DNA of 43,640 nucleotides from positions 1 through 43,640 of IMG/VR virus record IMGVR_UViG_3300010296_002064. One strand, written 5' to 3'. A program made the position numbers and the translations under genes. Within the stretch, counting starts at the first letter, position 1; the number at the start of each line of letters is the position of its first letter. Shown one piece after another: positions 14,436 to 23,275 of this stretch. The notes beneath the pieces were generated by a model. That model worked only from the letters and a program-made list of their open reading frames with translations. It made no database searches and had not been told where the DNA came from. This DNA is from a virus.

Positions 14436-15094
14436 CCATTTTCTATATCATAGATTAGGTCTTGTATTGCATCATATGCTTGGTCGTGTCTCTCTGACAT
14501 TAGTCCATAGGGAAACTTAAACGCAAGAGTGAAACGGGGACATTCAGTCCATGCAGCGTGCCAACAGTGGTGTTCTTCTTCGTCCTTGCGACCAAATCGA
14601 TACCACCGAGCCTGCCATCCCTTGACATCTTCATGTTTAACAAACTCTTCATTCTTCTTATCATAATAAGTAAAGTATCCATCACCACTTTCACTCCATG
14701 TGAGAATGATTTGATACCCAAAGGCATTCCAGTTTGTGTGCCAACCGACAAACCCTTTGGGTGGGTAGTATGATGTCAGAGAGTTATTGTTCGCACCGAA
14801 GATACGAACCAGTTCATTCTTTGTCCATAGTTTGAGTGGTTCAAATATTTCGGGAAGAACGGATGCACCATGCGACACCTGAAACCCATATCCCTCTTCA
14901 GGAAATCCAATGTGGTCTCGTTCCATAACTTCCCACAGATGGTCGGGTTTACAATACTGTTCACCTTCACCGATTGGAGCAGGGCCGAGATGTGAACTAA
15001 GTTCTACCATCGCATCGGTATGCGGTAGAAATCTATCAAGTGTGTCATCCAGAGTTTTGAGAAACTCTTTGTTACGGATTACAATCTCAGTCAT
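14432..15094 (-). CDS. 2OG-Fe(II) oxygenase-like protein with H-x-N
   Basis: 220 residues. The core reads GWHTNWNAFGYQIILTWSES, then GDGYFTYYDKKNEE, WYRFGRKDEEEHHCWHAAWT and CPRFTLAFKF. WHAAW gives the distal His and RFTLAF the Arg of a 2OG-type beta-helix. The first ligand motif is H-T-N instead of H-x-D, so iron binding may be altered; a related H-x-N form occurs in marine T4-like phages, as far as I recall. Substrate unknown. It overlaps thyX by 8 nt, and its stop codon is built into the next promoter. Confidence 0.65.
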   Translation of the reverse strand: MTEIVIRNKEFLKTLDDTLDRFLPHTDAMVELSSHLGPAPIGEGEQYCKPDHLWEVMERDHIGFPEEGYGFQVSHGASVLPEIFEPLKLWTKNELVRIFGANNNSLTSYYPPKGFVGWHTNWNAFGYQIILTWSESGDGYFTYYDKKNEEFVKHEDVKGWQARWYRFGRKDEEEHHCWHAAWTECPRFTLAFKFPYGLMSERHDQAYDAIQDLIYDIENG

Positions 15095-15740
15095 CGAGCG
15101 CTTCTATGATATCAGGGAAGTGGACACCGATAATGTCCCAGCACATATCTGCGATTTCGATATGTTCAAGTTGAGTTCCATGACCACGGCGAAGTTGACA
15201 ATAGTGAATCCAACTACGCAAAGTTCCAGACATATAGAGAGTGGACATTGTATTACCTTCGGGTAGAACTGCTCTCGCTTGTTCCTTTGCAATCCCTCTT
15301 TCTAATGCCCATTTATATGCGTCTTCTGCATTCTTAATCAATTTTTCCTGAACTGTATCCCACATTTCGCGCAGTTCTTCATCATCTGTTGGCATAGAGT
15401 TCTGACGGTTCTTCAAGTCCTGAAGTCTTGCATCACGTTTCTGCCATTCAGTCGCCTCTGCATATCGTTGAGAAAACTCTTGAAACGAGAACGAGCGATG
15501 TCGTAACATCTGTCGTGCAATATCACGAGTCGTTTTGATTTCAAGAGTCATATGCACCATCTCAAATGGTGACCAATGATTTTCTTTAATCAGATACTTC
15601 AACAGTTTTGGGGCAGTTGCAGTGTTGTTTTGATTTGTTGGATTACTTACTCGTGCGGTATACGCAATCAATTCAGCGGCAGTCTTACAGTCCGTGATTG
15701 CAGACGGTTTACTCAACGCTATAAGGTTAACTTCTGTCAT
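15087..15740 (-). CDS. thyX: flavin-dependent thymidylate synthase
   Basis: 217 residues; makes dTMP from dUMP with FAD, NADPH and methylene-tetrahydrofolate. The ThyX motif RHR-x5-S-x-R is present as RHRSFSFQEFSQRY (from residue 80). Other conserved parts are HWSPFEMVHMTLEIK, KEQARAVLPEG, and the substrate-binding LRSWIHYCQLR. Cytoplasmic, homotetrameric in the family. It overlaps both neighbours. With the dCMP deaminase at 28.7 kb it supplies thymidine nucleotides for phage DNA synthesis. Confidence 0.97.
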   Translation of the reverse strand: MTEVNLIALSKPSAITDCKTAAELIAYTARVSNPTNQNNTATAPKLLKYLIKENHWSPFEMVHMTLEIKTTRDIARQMLRHRSFSFQEFSQRYAEATEWQKRDARLQDLKNRQNSMPTDDEELREMWDTVQEKLIKNAEDAYKWALERGIAKEQARAVLPEGNTMSTLYMSGTLRSWIHYCQLRRGHGTQLEHIEIADMCWDIIGVHFPDIIEALDD

Positions 15741-15951
15741 TTCTCAGATACTCCGATGCTTGGTTGATATCATAGTCTGTGATATGTATGTCATGCTTAC
15801 TACGCATATATTCCAACGCTTGTTTCAATGCGATTGCAGAACCCTCTGACATTCCCTCGTCAAGTCCACGCATGTAACCACGAAAGAGACCAAACCAAAA
15901 GGAAAAGAATACTGTCAATAGGACAATGATTGTATGTAATAATGCGTCCAT
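15727..15951 (-). CDS. small membrane protein, 74 aa
   Basis: An N-terminal membrane helix (MDALLHTIIVLLTVFFSFWF) is followed by a soluble tail with GYMRGLDEGMSEGSAIALKQ and a helical end. Single-pass, probably inner membrane. It starts 2 nt after the stop of gp41 and overlaps thyX. I do not recognise the family; small membrane proteins between replication genes are common in T4-like phages. Confidence 0.6.
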   Translation of the reverse strand: MDALLHTIIVLLTVFFSFWFGLFRGYMRGLDEGMSEGSAIALKQALEYMRSKHDIHITDYDINQASEYLRNDRS

Positions 15952-15953
15952 GT

Positions 15954-17333
15954 TTACTCCAACTTAAAATTCTTGAATCGTTCTGCGGCTTCTGATTTAT
16001 CGAATACTGGTCGAGCATCAATGACATTATTATCATCACCATCATCATCATCTGATAGACGCATCTTAGAACGGTCAACCTTCACAGTAAATCTATTATA
16101 TTTGGTCGGGTCGTTGTATCTGTTCTTCAACTGTTTGACTAGTATCTTACCCAGATTGTTTAGTTCATCGTTTGAGATGAGTGCGAACATGAGGTCTGCG
16201 GTAGCGGGTAGTCCAAAAGATTCGGATGTGTCTTCAAGCCCAACATCGTCATTAGAATAACCTGAACGAGTCGTCTGCGTTGCAGATACAATCGGAACGT
16301 TGAACTCGACTGCGAGTCCTCTAATTTCTTCTGCAATACTTTTAATGTATGAATATGAGTTGATAGCACCGCCCATTCCTTTCATGCGTGATGAAGCACA
16401 AATGTTCAGATAGTCAATAAAGATAATCTCTGGAACAAAGTTCTTCTTGAGTTTCAGTTCGTTCAACAACGCACGGAAGTGCGATGTATTTGCCTGACCT
16501 GTAGGATATTCTTTGATAATAAGTTTACCCTGTGTCTTGGCAGCAATCTGTGATACCTTGTCAGTGAACATATCTTTCGACAGGTTCTCCAACTGGTCAA
16601 TCGGAACATTCAACAAGTTCGCGTCAATCCGTTCTGCGATGCGTTCCTCTGCCATCTCCATAGTAATATACAATACATTACGTCCCTGTGAGAGACCCGA
16701 TGCAGCGGCATGACACATGAACAATGACTTACCAACACCAGTCCCCGCAAGTGCGATGTTCAATGTCTTGTTAGGCAGACCACCCTTAGTAATCATATTG
16801 AAATGTTCAAGGTCAAACGGAATACGTTCTTCCTGTTCATGATAGAAGTCATAACGACCATCTACATTCTCAAGATAGTCGTGACCGATATTGGTATCAA
16901 AGGTGACACCCAACGCTTTACTCAAGACATCAGGTATTGCATTCTTTTGTAGGGTTGCATGTTTACCATCGATGATAGAGATACTCTCCATCACCGCATT
17001 GAATACTGCACGGTCTTGACACCACTTCTCTGTGCGTTCAATCAACCACTCTAGGTTTTCAGGTTCGGGTGTAAAGATATTTGGTAGGAGTTCAAGTGCA
17101 ATGCGATAGTCATCTTCACCCAGACGATTGTTCTGGTCTATCTCAATCTTGAATGCTTCGAGAGTCGGAAGTTTATTGTAATCCGCAACAAACTTCGCAA
17201 TCTCCTTAAAGAGACCACGGTATACACCTTCGAAATAATCAGGCGCAATGAACGGAAGAACTTTACGCATATACTCTTCATTAGTCAGTAAGTTCCTCAA
17301 TACTGTCTGTTCCAGATTGATATTCATCTTCAA
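15954..17333 (-). CDS. 41: gp41-like replicative DNA helicase (DnaB family)
   Basis: 459 residues, the usual size for T4 gp41. An N-terminal helical domain is followed by a RecA-type ATPase: Walker A LAGTGVGKSLFMC, VLYITMEMAEERIAERIDAN, Walker B IIFIDYLNICASS, and PIVSATQTTRSGYSND (sensor Gln). It unwinds DNA 5' to 3' on the lagging strand and partners the primase. The frame opens at a TTG with AAAGGA 5 nt upstream; an ATG two codons later is the alternative. It overlaps the 139-aa gene by 53 nt. Confidence 0.95.
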   Translation of the reverse strand: MKMNINLEQTVLRNLLTNEEYMRKVLPFIAPDYFEGVYRGLFKEIAKFVADYNKLPTLEAFKIEIDQNNRLGEDDYRIALELLPNIFTPEPENLEWLIERTEKWCQDRAVFNAVMESISIIDGKHATLQKNAIPDVLSKALGVTFDTNIGHDYLENVDGRYDFYHEQEERIPFDLEHFNMITKGGLPNKTLNIALAGTGVGKSLFMCHAAASGLSQGRNVLYITMEMAEERIAERIDANLLNVPIDQLENLSKDMFTDKVSQIAAKTQGKLIIKEYPTGQANTSHFRALLNELKLKKNFVPEIIFIDYLNICASSRMKGMGGAINSYSYIKSIAEEIRGLAVEFNVPIVSATQTTRSGYSNDDVGLEDTSESFGLPATADLMFALISNDELNNLGKILVKQLKNRYNDPTKYNRFTVKVDRSKMRLSDDDDGDDNNVIDARPVFDKSEAAERFKNFKLE

Positions 17334-17700
17334 GAAGTTCCTTTACTTGTTCGTGCATTTCATCAGCGGCATACATTTCACCTGTTTTATCATCAGATGC
17401 AATCATAGACCCATCGTGGATGGACTGTTCGATTATTGAAGATAGTATTCTACCACAATATATCTGAAATGGCAAGTCTTCATCTATATCTAAATCGGGG
17501 TCAGGTGTGAATACAATTTCCATATCATATTTGAGATATCCGTCATCACCTTCTTCAACAATCTTAACACTGCCATATCTAATTACTGTCTCAGGATATT
17601 CTTCAAGAAGACGAACATCCCAACCATCAGCGGCATCTGATTGAGGAATTATCTTATAGTGGACATCCTCACTTAATTTTTCTTCGATATCATTCGGCAT
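17281..17700 (-). CDS. hypothetical acidic protein between uvsX and gp41
   Basis: 139 residues, strongly acidic, with IRYGSVKIVEEGDDGYLKYD and EIVFTPDPDLDIDEDLPFQI, then a helical tail. No catalytic motif, signal or membrane segment is visible. It sits where T4 has gp40, between uvsX and 41, and overlaps both. The position suggests a replisome accessory role, but sequence similarity to gp40 is not apparent to me. A possible internal promoter for gp41 lies within it at 17447-17475. Confidence 0.6.
   Translation of the reverse strand: MPNDIEEKLSEDVHYKIIPQSDAADGWDVRLLEEYPETVIRYGSVKIVEEGDDGYLKYDMEIVFTPDPDLDIDEDLPFQIYCGRILSSIIEQSIHDGSMIASDDKTGEMYAADEMHEQVKELLEDEYQSGTDSIEELTD
17447..17475 (-). promoter_or_regulatory. 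possible internal promoter for gp41
   Basis: TTGCCA, 17 nt, TAGAAT inside the 139-aa gene, about 115 nt before the gp41 start. Weaker than the other early promoters because the -35 has one mismatch. Confidence 0.4.
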
Positions 17701-18721
17701 CTACAATCTCATCCATGTCTACTTTTTGTGCGAGTCCGATTGAGTATTGGGACTTGATGAACTCTGCGAAGTCTGTTCCTTCGAAGATTGGAGTCCAAAA
17801 TTCCTTCGTGAGCGTTTCTGCCTGACGAACTTTCTTCTCGTCACCAGAGACACTATACCATCCATTAGAAGGCTTAACAACGTAACCACCAGCCAAAGCA
17901 ACATCAAGGAGACCACTAAACTGCTGGACACCACCTTCCCAAGAAACAGAGATAGGGATTTTACTTTTCTCTTTAACATAACGTGACTTCTCTACATTAA
18001 TGATGAAGTGGTAACCTTTAATCTCTGTGCCTTGTTTGTCTTGTTGGCGACCAAGAATCCAAATGTTATCGGCACTATAGTAGATACCTGTGCCACCACC
18101 TACGATATCTTTCGGGAAGAGACCAATCTCTTTGTATGTATGGTTGACGGCCAGCATTGGAATGTTCTTCATGGTCAGGTAGGGGGTTACCATACGAAAC
18201 AAACCTTTCAATGCTTTAGCACGGGACATATCTGCCACCGACTTTTCATTGATTGCATCCTCAAGTTCTTTCTTGGATGCGAGATTACCAATCGAATCGA
18301 TAACGATGATTACATCATCGGTTCGGTCAAGTTCTTCAAGTTGTGCAATTAAGTCAAACTTGAGTTCCTCGACATTGGCGATGGGCGTATGCAACACCCT
18401 GCTAGTGTCAATCCCGAACTGCTCGAAGTAAGATTGGGGCGAACCAAACTCACTATCATAAAAGAGCAGAACTGCATCTTCTTTCTCTTTCAGGTATGCA
18501 CCCGCCATCAGCAGGGCGAAAGAGGTCTTGAAGTGCTTGCTTGGGCCTGCGAGGACTGTAAGTCCTGGCGTGACACCACCGTCAATACTTCCGCTCAACG
18601 CAACGTTCACCATTGGAACATTGGTTGGCACCATATCTTGTTCAGTGAAGAACTTACTATTCGACAGAACCTCTGTCGTCTTTATTTTCGAGTTCTTCTT
18701 CAGTTTGTCCATAATCGACAT
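17690..18721 (-). CDS. uvsX: UvsX, RecA-like recombinase
   Basis: About 343 residues from MSIMDKLKKNSKIKTTEVLS. RecA-fold ATPase: Walker A LAGPSKHFKTSFAL, LLFYDSEFGSPQSYFEQFGI, Walker B VIIVIDSIGNLASKKE, and the DNA-loop region DMSRAKALKGLFRMVTPYLT. It forms filaments on ssDNA for strand invasion and recombination-dependent replication with UvsY and UvsW, both encoded here. GTGAGG precedes the ATG at 18721; an upstream in-frame ATG at 18742 is less well placed. It overlaps the sugar dehydrogenase gene by 65 nt. Confidence 0.95.
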   Translation of the reverse strand: MSIMDKLKKNSKIKTTEVLSNSKFFTEQDMVPTNVPMVNVALSGSIDGGVTPGLTVLAGPSKHFKTSFALLMAGAYLKEKEDAVLLFYDSEFGSPQSYFEQFGIDTSRVLHTPIANVEELKFDLIAQLEELDRTDDVIIVIDSIGNLASKKELEDAINEKSVADMSRAKALKGLFRMVTPYLTMKNIPMLAVNHTYKEIGLFPKDIVGGGTGIYYSADNIWILGRQQDKQGTEIKGYHFIINVEKSRYVKEKSKIPISVSWEGGVQQFSGLLDVALAGGYVVKPSNGWYSVSGDEKKVRQAETLTKEFWTPIFEGTDFAEFIKSQYSIGLAQKVDMDEIVDAE

Positions 18722-19556
18722 TGTTTGATTCCTCACGTTCATCTAATTCATACTGTTTACGATATTCATTGTTTATACTAACACATTTGTCAACTAATGT
18801 CAAGTCATTATCGAACATTGTGAATGCTTTTGTGTCTTTGGGGAAACATGCTCCACCGAATCCACGCTTGCCATCATAACCTGGCACGCGAGTGTGACCA
18901 ACACCGATACGTTCATCTCTACCAATTGCATTCACAATAGTTGGGAAGTTGCATCCAAATCTTTGGATTGAATCATAGAGTTGATTAAAGAAAGTAACCT
19001 TCGTTGCAAGGAATGAGTTCACGCCATATTTAACAAATGAGGCCTCAGCAGCAGACATAAACAAAAACTCTTTCGCTGTGCAGAGACTATAGATGTCATA
19101 CAGTTGTGCAAGACCTTTACATGCGTCAGGATGACCACCAATAATATGATAGTCTGCAAGAATAAATGCTTCTTTTGCACTGGACTCTGTGAGGAATTCT
19201 GGATTAAAGGTTAATCGTTTGATATCATCTTCAAAGACAGACCCTACGATTCGGTCAACGACATCAGGTGGGATAGTTGATTTTACAACAACACCACCTT
19301 CGGTATGTTCCAGTAATTTCAAAACAGCATCTTCAACAATTGATGCATCTACGAACCCACTATCCGCCATTGGTGTCGGCGCACAAATAAAAGTTACATG
19401 TGGATTCCAATCTATCAATTGGTCAATTGTTGTATTATGTTTTGGGTCAACATAAAACTTTTCAATTTCATCATGGGTAAATGCATAATCAACTGCACTG
19501 CCGACAAACCCATGTCCAACAACACCCATACGCATTTTTTTAACTTCTTCACTCAT
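18657..19556 (-). CDS. UDP-glucose/GDP-mannose dehydrogenase-like protein
   Basis: 299 residues, shorter than the usual 390-450 because the C-terminal nucleotide-sugar domain is reduced. The Rossmann motif is MGVVGHGFVGSAVDYAF; next come VVVKSTIPPDVVD, LTFNPEFLTESSA, and the catalytic Cys in RGFGGACFPKDTKAF. Predicted to oxidise a UDP-hexose at C6 to the uronic acid with two NAD+. It directly follows a uronate epimerase-like gene, so the pair could supply a UDP-uronic acid for surface glycan modification (inference). GGAG precedes the ATG. A possible uvsX promoter lies inside the gene. Confidence 0.85.
   Translation of the reverse strand: MSEEVKKMRMGVVGHGFVGSAVDYAFTHDEIEKFYVDPKHNTTIDQLIDWNPHVTFICAPTPMADSGFVDASIVEDAVLKLLEHTEGGVVVKSTIPPDVVDRIVGSVFEDDIKRLTFNPEFLTESSAKEAFILADYHIIGGHPDACKGLAQLYDIYSLCTAKEFLFMSAAEASFVKYGVNSFLATKVTFFNQLYDSIQRFGCNFPTIVNAIGRDERIGVGHTRVPGYDGKRGFGGACFPKDTKAFTMFDNDLTLVDKCVSINNEYRKQYELDEREESNNVDYGQTEEELENKDDRGSVE
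18775..18803 (-). promoter_or_regulatory. possible internal promoter for uvsX
   Basis: TTGACA, 17 nt, TAGTAT within the dehydrogenase coding region, about 54 nt before the uvsX ATG. The overlapping coding function weakens the inference, but the geometry equals that of the other early promoters. Confidence 0.5.
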
Positions 19557-20494
19557 TAATTTACTCCGTAATACTCTTTATACCAACGAACAAATGCTTC
19601 AACGCCTTGTTCGATATTCACTTTGGGTTTGTAACCCAGTTCTCGGAGTTTCCCAGTGTTACTCCAAGTTTCCAACGTATCCGCTGGATGACGGGGAGCG
19701 AGTTCAATGTCTGCTTCCCTACCTAACTCTTTACTTATACACTTAATAAAGTGCATCAGTTCTACTTGTTTACCTCGACCAATGTTGAAGATTTCATTGG
19801 ATGGGACATCTTCAAACAATATCGTCTTGATACCATTGACAATATCACCGACATAGGTGAAGTCTCTTTTCATTTCACCATAGTTGAATGCCTGAATTGG
19901 TTTACCCTTCACGATATTATCAGTGAATTGAAATAGTGCCATATCTGGTCTACCCCACGGGCCATATACGGTAAAGAACCGAAGACCCACATTGTTCAGA
20001 CCAGAGATTTTGAATTGACATTCATTCACCCACTTGGTATATGCATATGCGTTCAACTGGTGACCAGTCACTTGGTCTTCTACCCAACCTGTAGGCGGTA
20101 TGGGCGTTCCCCCATAGACAGAACTGGTTGATGCATACACAATTTTCTGAACATTATACATCTTACATACTTCAATCAGGTTTTGTGTTGCATCAATATT
20201 ATCCTGATGATAGATTTGTTCTTTACCAAACGAGTCACGCACATTTGCACGAGCGGCAAGATGGACAACCATATGCGGTTTGAGCGTATTGAACGCTTGG
20301 TCAAGGTCATCAAAGTCCTTGAGGTCACACTCATAGACTTCATGTCCAAAATATTCTACACGATTCTTTTTGAGTGCAGGGTCATAGAATGTATTATAGT
20401 TGTCCAAACCGACAACATCAAACCCGTCTTCCAGAAGTGAATCTGCAAGGTGACTTGCGATAAATCCCGCAGCACCAGTTATTAGTATTCGCAT
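19556..20494 (-). CDS. NAD-dependent nucleotide-sugar epimerase (UDP-glucuronate 4-epimerase-like)
   Basis: 312 residues of the extended SDR family. NAD-binding GAAGFIASHLADSLL, VVHLAARANVRDS, active-site IVYASTSSVYGG and the YxxxK in NAYAYTKWVNE, then LRFFTVYGPWGRPDMALFQF. The substrate-contacting parts resemble UDP-glucuronate 4-epimerases (RFFTVYGPWGRPDM). Its stop meets the start of the dehydrogenase-like gene, so it probably interconverts UDP-GlcA and UDP-GalA made by that enzyme. Cytoplasmic. Role in lipopolysaccharide change or virion glycosylation is inference. Confidence 0.88.
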   Translation of the reverse strand: MRILITGAAGFIASHLADSLLEDGFDVVGLDNYNTFYDPALKKNRVEYFGHEVYECDLKDFDDLDQAFNTLKPHMVVHLAARANVRDSFGKEQIYHQDNIDATQNLIEVCKMYNVQKIVYASTSSVYGGTPIPPTGWVEDQVTGHQLNAYAYTKWVNECQFKISGLNNVGLRFFTVYGPWGRPDMALFQFTDNIVKGKPIQAFNYGEMKRDFTYVGDIVNGIKTILFEDVPSNEIFNIGRGKQVELMHFIKCISKELGREADIELAPRHPADTLETWSNTGKLRELGYKPKVNIEQGVEAFVRWYKEYYGVN

Positions 20495-20757
20495 ACTTTA
20501 ACAACTCCATGATTTTTTCTTATTGCATATTTACTATCTTTTGGAATACGTCTCGTCTCTAGAACTTCTTTGATATAATCTTTGAACATTTCTGCACCTT
20601 TGTAACCCCGCGATGGTGGATACAAATTATCTTCATTACCCATGAAAAAAATACACATCATGGCCACATCTTCAAATGCAACTGCCTTACCATTATACTT
20701 GAGTATCTTATCTTTTTCAGATTTTCTACCCTGAACTATTTCAAACTTCTTAACCAT
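20482..20757 (-). CDS. hypothetical protein, 91 aa
   Basis: It starts MVKKFEIVQGRKSEKDKILK and contains AFEDVAMMCIFFMGNEDNLY, then PPSRGYKGAEMFKDYIKEVL. Basic with a helical C-terminus; no known motif. The ATG at 20757 overlaps the stop of the primase-like gene (ATGGTTAA), and its end overlaps the epimerase start. Position suggests co-expression with the primase-like gene. Family not recognised. Confidence 0.55.
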   Translation of the reverse strand: MVKKFEIVQGRKSEKDKILKYNGKAVAFEDVAMMCIFFMGNEDNLYPPSRGYKGAEMFKDYIKEVLETRRIPKDSKYAIRKNHGVVKVCEY

Positions 20758-21682
20758 TTCTGTAAATATACTCCAATGCTCTGTCTGCCTCTTTGTCAAG
20801 AGGACGGTTCTCATACCAGTTACCAGTCTCACGGTCTAACTCAGAACATAACTGTGATATCTGACTCGCACTGATTGGATAACCTTTAGATACTGCGTTA
20901 CCAGCAATCGCAATCATAATCTGATACATCTTGTGATACCAACCTGTTCCCGTGATTGCACGATACTCTTGTTCCAACCGTTTAGGAAAGAAAGGACAGT
21001 CACGATATGATGTCCAGTTTATATCGGTATTATCTAGGGAGTTTTTACGATGTTCCATTACCGCCTTCTGTAGTTCAGGAGGCAGTCTGTCCATGAAAGT
21101 CTTACCCTGTGTCTCCACATATGAGTGTTTGTTCATCAACATGTCAGGGTCAATCTTGACACCCTTGTTAGTAAAGATAAAGTTGTATGCACTAGGATAC
21201 TGCGCGGGAACGTAATACATGCGCGACAGGTCTTTGGTCTGTTCATCTCCCAACTCATCAAACTCTTTGTTCATCGCAAACCAGAAGTGTGGTAGGTCTT
21301 TACTATGAACCTCACGGGTCAATGGAAAGACCAATCGAAACTTTGGTTGTTCTAATGTGGATGATGCAGTCGAATAACAGATGTAATAATACTCACCAAA
21401 CTTCTCTTGCAATACAGACTCTAGGTCACCAACCACCACGAAATCGTCAACATCAAGAGCAGCCCAACCACCCCATACATCAACATTCTTATTAGACCTC
21501 GTAGTGTCGGAAATATAACGAGCAGGACTAATAAGAGGAGAAGAATTACTTCCACCTTTTTCACCTTTCTGTTTTGATAACGAATATAACAAAGACTCAA
21601 GACCGTCCCAAGAGTCGAACTCCTGAACACGGTGAGTCTTGTTGTCAAACGTATTCTTGAATATTGTCAAAGAATAATTCAT
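20750..21682 (-). CDS. AEP-type primase-like protein
   Basis: 310 residues. WGGWAALDVDDFVVV supplies a D-x-D-like acidic motif and YYICYSTASSTLEQPKFRLV resembles the motif II region (YTSRSHTPE-x-PR-R-V-like) of archaeo-eukaryotic primase-polymerases and some plasmid replication initiators. A helical C-terminal domain follows (GTGWYHKMYQIMIAIAGNAV, DKEADRALEYIYRNG), as in primase C-terminal helicase-recruiting domains. No TOPRIM gp61-like primase is seen in this window, so it may prime lagging strands (inference). The ATG lies 7 nt after the -10 with no Shine-Dalgarno: probably leaderless. Confidence 0.55.
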   Translation of the reverse strand: MNYSLTIFKNTFDNKTHRVQEFDSWDGLESLLYSLSKQKGEKGGSNSSPLISPARYISDTTRSNKNVDVWGGWAALDVDDFVVVGDLESVLQEKFGEYYYICYSTASSTLEQPKFRLVFPLTREVHSKDLPHFWFAMNKEFDELGDEQTKDLSRMYYVPAQYPSAYNFIFTNKGVKIDPDMLMNKHSYVETQGKTFMDRLPPELQKAVMEHRKNSLDNTDINWTSYRDCPFFPKRLEQEYRAITGTGWYHKMYQIMIAIAGNAVSKGYPISASQISQLCSELDRETGNWYENRPLDKEADRALEYIYRNG

Positions 21683-21688
21683 TATGTA

Positions 21689-21717
21689 ACTATATCATAC
21701 CCTTCATCATTTGTCAA
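21689..21717 (-). promoter_or_regulatory. early promoter, leaderless start of primase-like gene
   Basis: TTGACA, 17 nt, TATAGT with TG before the -10. Only TACATA separates the -10 from the ATG at 21682. The -35 lies in the last codons of the upstream oxygenase gene. Confidence 0.8.
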
Positions 21718-22180
21718 GCATGAATACAACAATCACACAACGGTCTTGGTCAGCCAGTTCGGGCATGTGTAACTCTTGTCCATTATACCAGACAAATCGA
21801 TTGTTCTTAAATTCTACAAGTTCTCCGTTGTAGTATGTTCCCGTGTTACCCCAGAGATAGATGACACCCGCCCACGGATATGTATCTGTATGTGGTGTTA
21901 ATGCTCTATCTGGATTACTCTGTAACCATTCTTTCTCTTTTCCGTCTATACGATAGAAGTGAAGTCGGTCAACTATCTTACCCGTTGTCTCTTCAATCTT
22001 GCGAGTGACTTCAGGATATTTTGTTTTGATATCAAGAGTGCGGAGTCCTGTCCACCCTTCTTTTACATTCATCAAAAAGTTTGACGAACTTAATGTCTGA
22101 TACTGAACGTTTTCTGCTTCTCTACGGATTTCCCAGAAATCATCAAGAAAGTCATCATGTATGTTCAAGTCATTAGTCAT
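21707..22180 (-). CDS. 2OG-Fe(II) oxygenase-like protein, 157 aa
   Basis: It begins MTNDLNIHDDFLDDFWEIRR. The oxygenase core shows RALTPHTDTYPWAGVIYLWG (H-x-D), GTYYNGELVEFKNNRFVWYN, GQELHMPEL (distal His) and DRCVIVVFML (Arg). This is the small phage 2OG type related in layout to the gene at 4571. Substrate unknown. The ATG at 22180 overlaps the end of the sulfotransferase-like gene, and the final codons carry the next promoter's -35 box. Confidence 0.72.
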   Translation of the reverse strand: MTNDLNIHDDFLDDFWEIRREAENVQYQTLSSSNFLMNVKEGWTGLRTLDIKTKYPEVTRKIEETTGKIVDRLHFYRIDGKEKEWLQSNPDRALTPHTDTYPWAGVIYLWGNTGTYYNGELVEFKNNRFVWYNGQELHMPELADQDRCVIVVFMLDK

Positions 22181-22700
22181 TATAGAATAATTCGAAGTCC
22201 CTTGCATACGCTTGTTCTATTAACGATTTTTCTGTGGCGGTCAGTTCTCTGGGTTCATAGTTGCCCATCATGTCGTGACTTAGTTTCATACCAAAGTCCT
22301 TCTCCATCTCACTCAGGTTCTCAAATCGATAAATCTTGTCAACATCTATCTTACCATTTCGTGTTACATAGTGTGTTTGGTCATAGATTATATATGGTGT
22401 TTTCTTTTTCTTAAAACCATACCCCTTCGGTTCGATAACGGTTCTCAGAAAGTCTTCGAGTGATTCAAACTTCTGTCCCTGTCTCTGTGCATGATAGTAA
22501 TAACTCAATGCGCGAGAGTATGGATTACGAACCACCGCGAAACTATGGGCATCTGATATGTCATTGAGATACCTCAGTTCATTGATTGACTCATGGTGCA
22601 GACCCGATAGTCGATTCCAGTTCTCATGTCCGTTCTCAACCAACCAGTTCCACACACTTGTCCCTGCTGTCTTGGGAATGTGAACAAACAGCAACTTCAT
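22173..22700 (-). CDS. sulfotransferase-like protein (Sulfotransfer_2 type)
   Basis: 175 residues. The N-terminal FVHIPKTAGTSVWNWLVENG is the 5'-phosphosulfate-binding loop of PAPS-dependent sulfotransferases, and FAVVRNPYSRALSYYYHAQR is the 3'-phosphate-binding motif. A C-terminal helical part ends near ELFYND. Predicted transfer of sulfate from PAPS to a glycan or another acceptor; with the UDP-sugar genes nearby this may modify a surface sugar (inference). It overlaps the oxygenase genes on both sides by 4-8 nt. Confidence 0.8.
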   Translation of the reverse strand: MKLLFVHIPKTAGTSVWNWLVENGHENWNRLSGLHHESINELRYLNDISDAHSFAVVRNPYSRALSYYYHAQRQGQKFESLEDFLRTVIEPKGYGFKKKKTPYIIYDQTHYVTRNGKIDVDKIYRFENLSEMEKDFGMKLSHDMMGNYEPRELTATEKSLIEQAYARDFELFYND

Positions 22701-23275
22701 AGAGGATACCTGTCAGTCAATATGTGAACCCTATCAACGGGACTTGCGTTTCTCACGCCGTGTCTACCCACAATATTATTGAGTTCGTATATCTTACCCT
22801 TTTCCAGATTCCATGTTTCACCGCTGTGTCTGAACCTTACGTCAGGATGTGTAATCAAAGGAATGTGATACCTCTTGGTGCGGTGAAAGATTTTGAAGTC
22901 TGGTTTGTCGATATGGTCTGGTATGATTTTACCTGACGGTAAGTTTACCAAGATACCTGTCACCATCTTGGCAGGGCCTTCTATCTCATCAAGGTATGCA
23001 TATATTCTATCCAGTTCCTCTTTGTATTCTTCGTAAGGAGGGAATACTTTGATGTCATTGAACTCATCATCTTTGTCAGGGTCATACCCACTGATGTTAT
23101 GACACCACTGAAACGGGACAGCACGAGCCTGTTTATGAACACTCTTCTGTCGTTGTTTCCATTCGTCCCACTCTTCAGGTGTTATGCGAGAGACCCGTTC
23201 TGCAAGTGCATCAACGTTTATCTCACCCACAACACGGAGTGTCCAATCAGGTTTGGTTCTGTAAGCTTTAGGCAA
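22697..23275 (-). CDS. aspartyl/asparaginyl hydroxylase-like oxygenase, copy C
   Basis: About 192 residues, related to the tandem pair at 2.3-3.6 kb: [16 protein letters not shown] near the N-terminus, [20 protein letters not shown] (H-x-D), [20 protein letters not shown], then [16 protein letters not shown]. The order [16 protein letters not shown]-x-H matches the others. The open frame extends to 23398 inside the polymerase gene, but the first plausible start after its end is a TTG at 23275; the start is therefore uncertain. Substrate unknown. Confidence 0.65.
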   Translation of the reverse strand: MPKAYRTKPDWTLRVVGEINVDALAERVSRITPEEWDEWKQRQKSVHKQARAVPFQWCHNISGYDPDKDDEFNDIKVFPPYEEYKEELDRIYAYLDEIEGPAKMVTGILVNLPSGKIIPDHIDKPDFKIFHRTKRYHIPLITHPDVRFRHSGETWNLEKGKIYELNNIVGRHGVRNASPVDRVHILTDRYPL

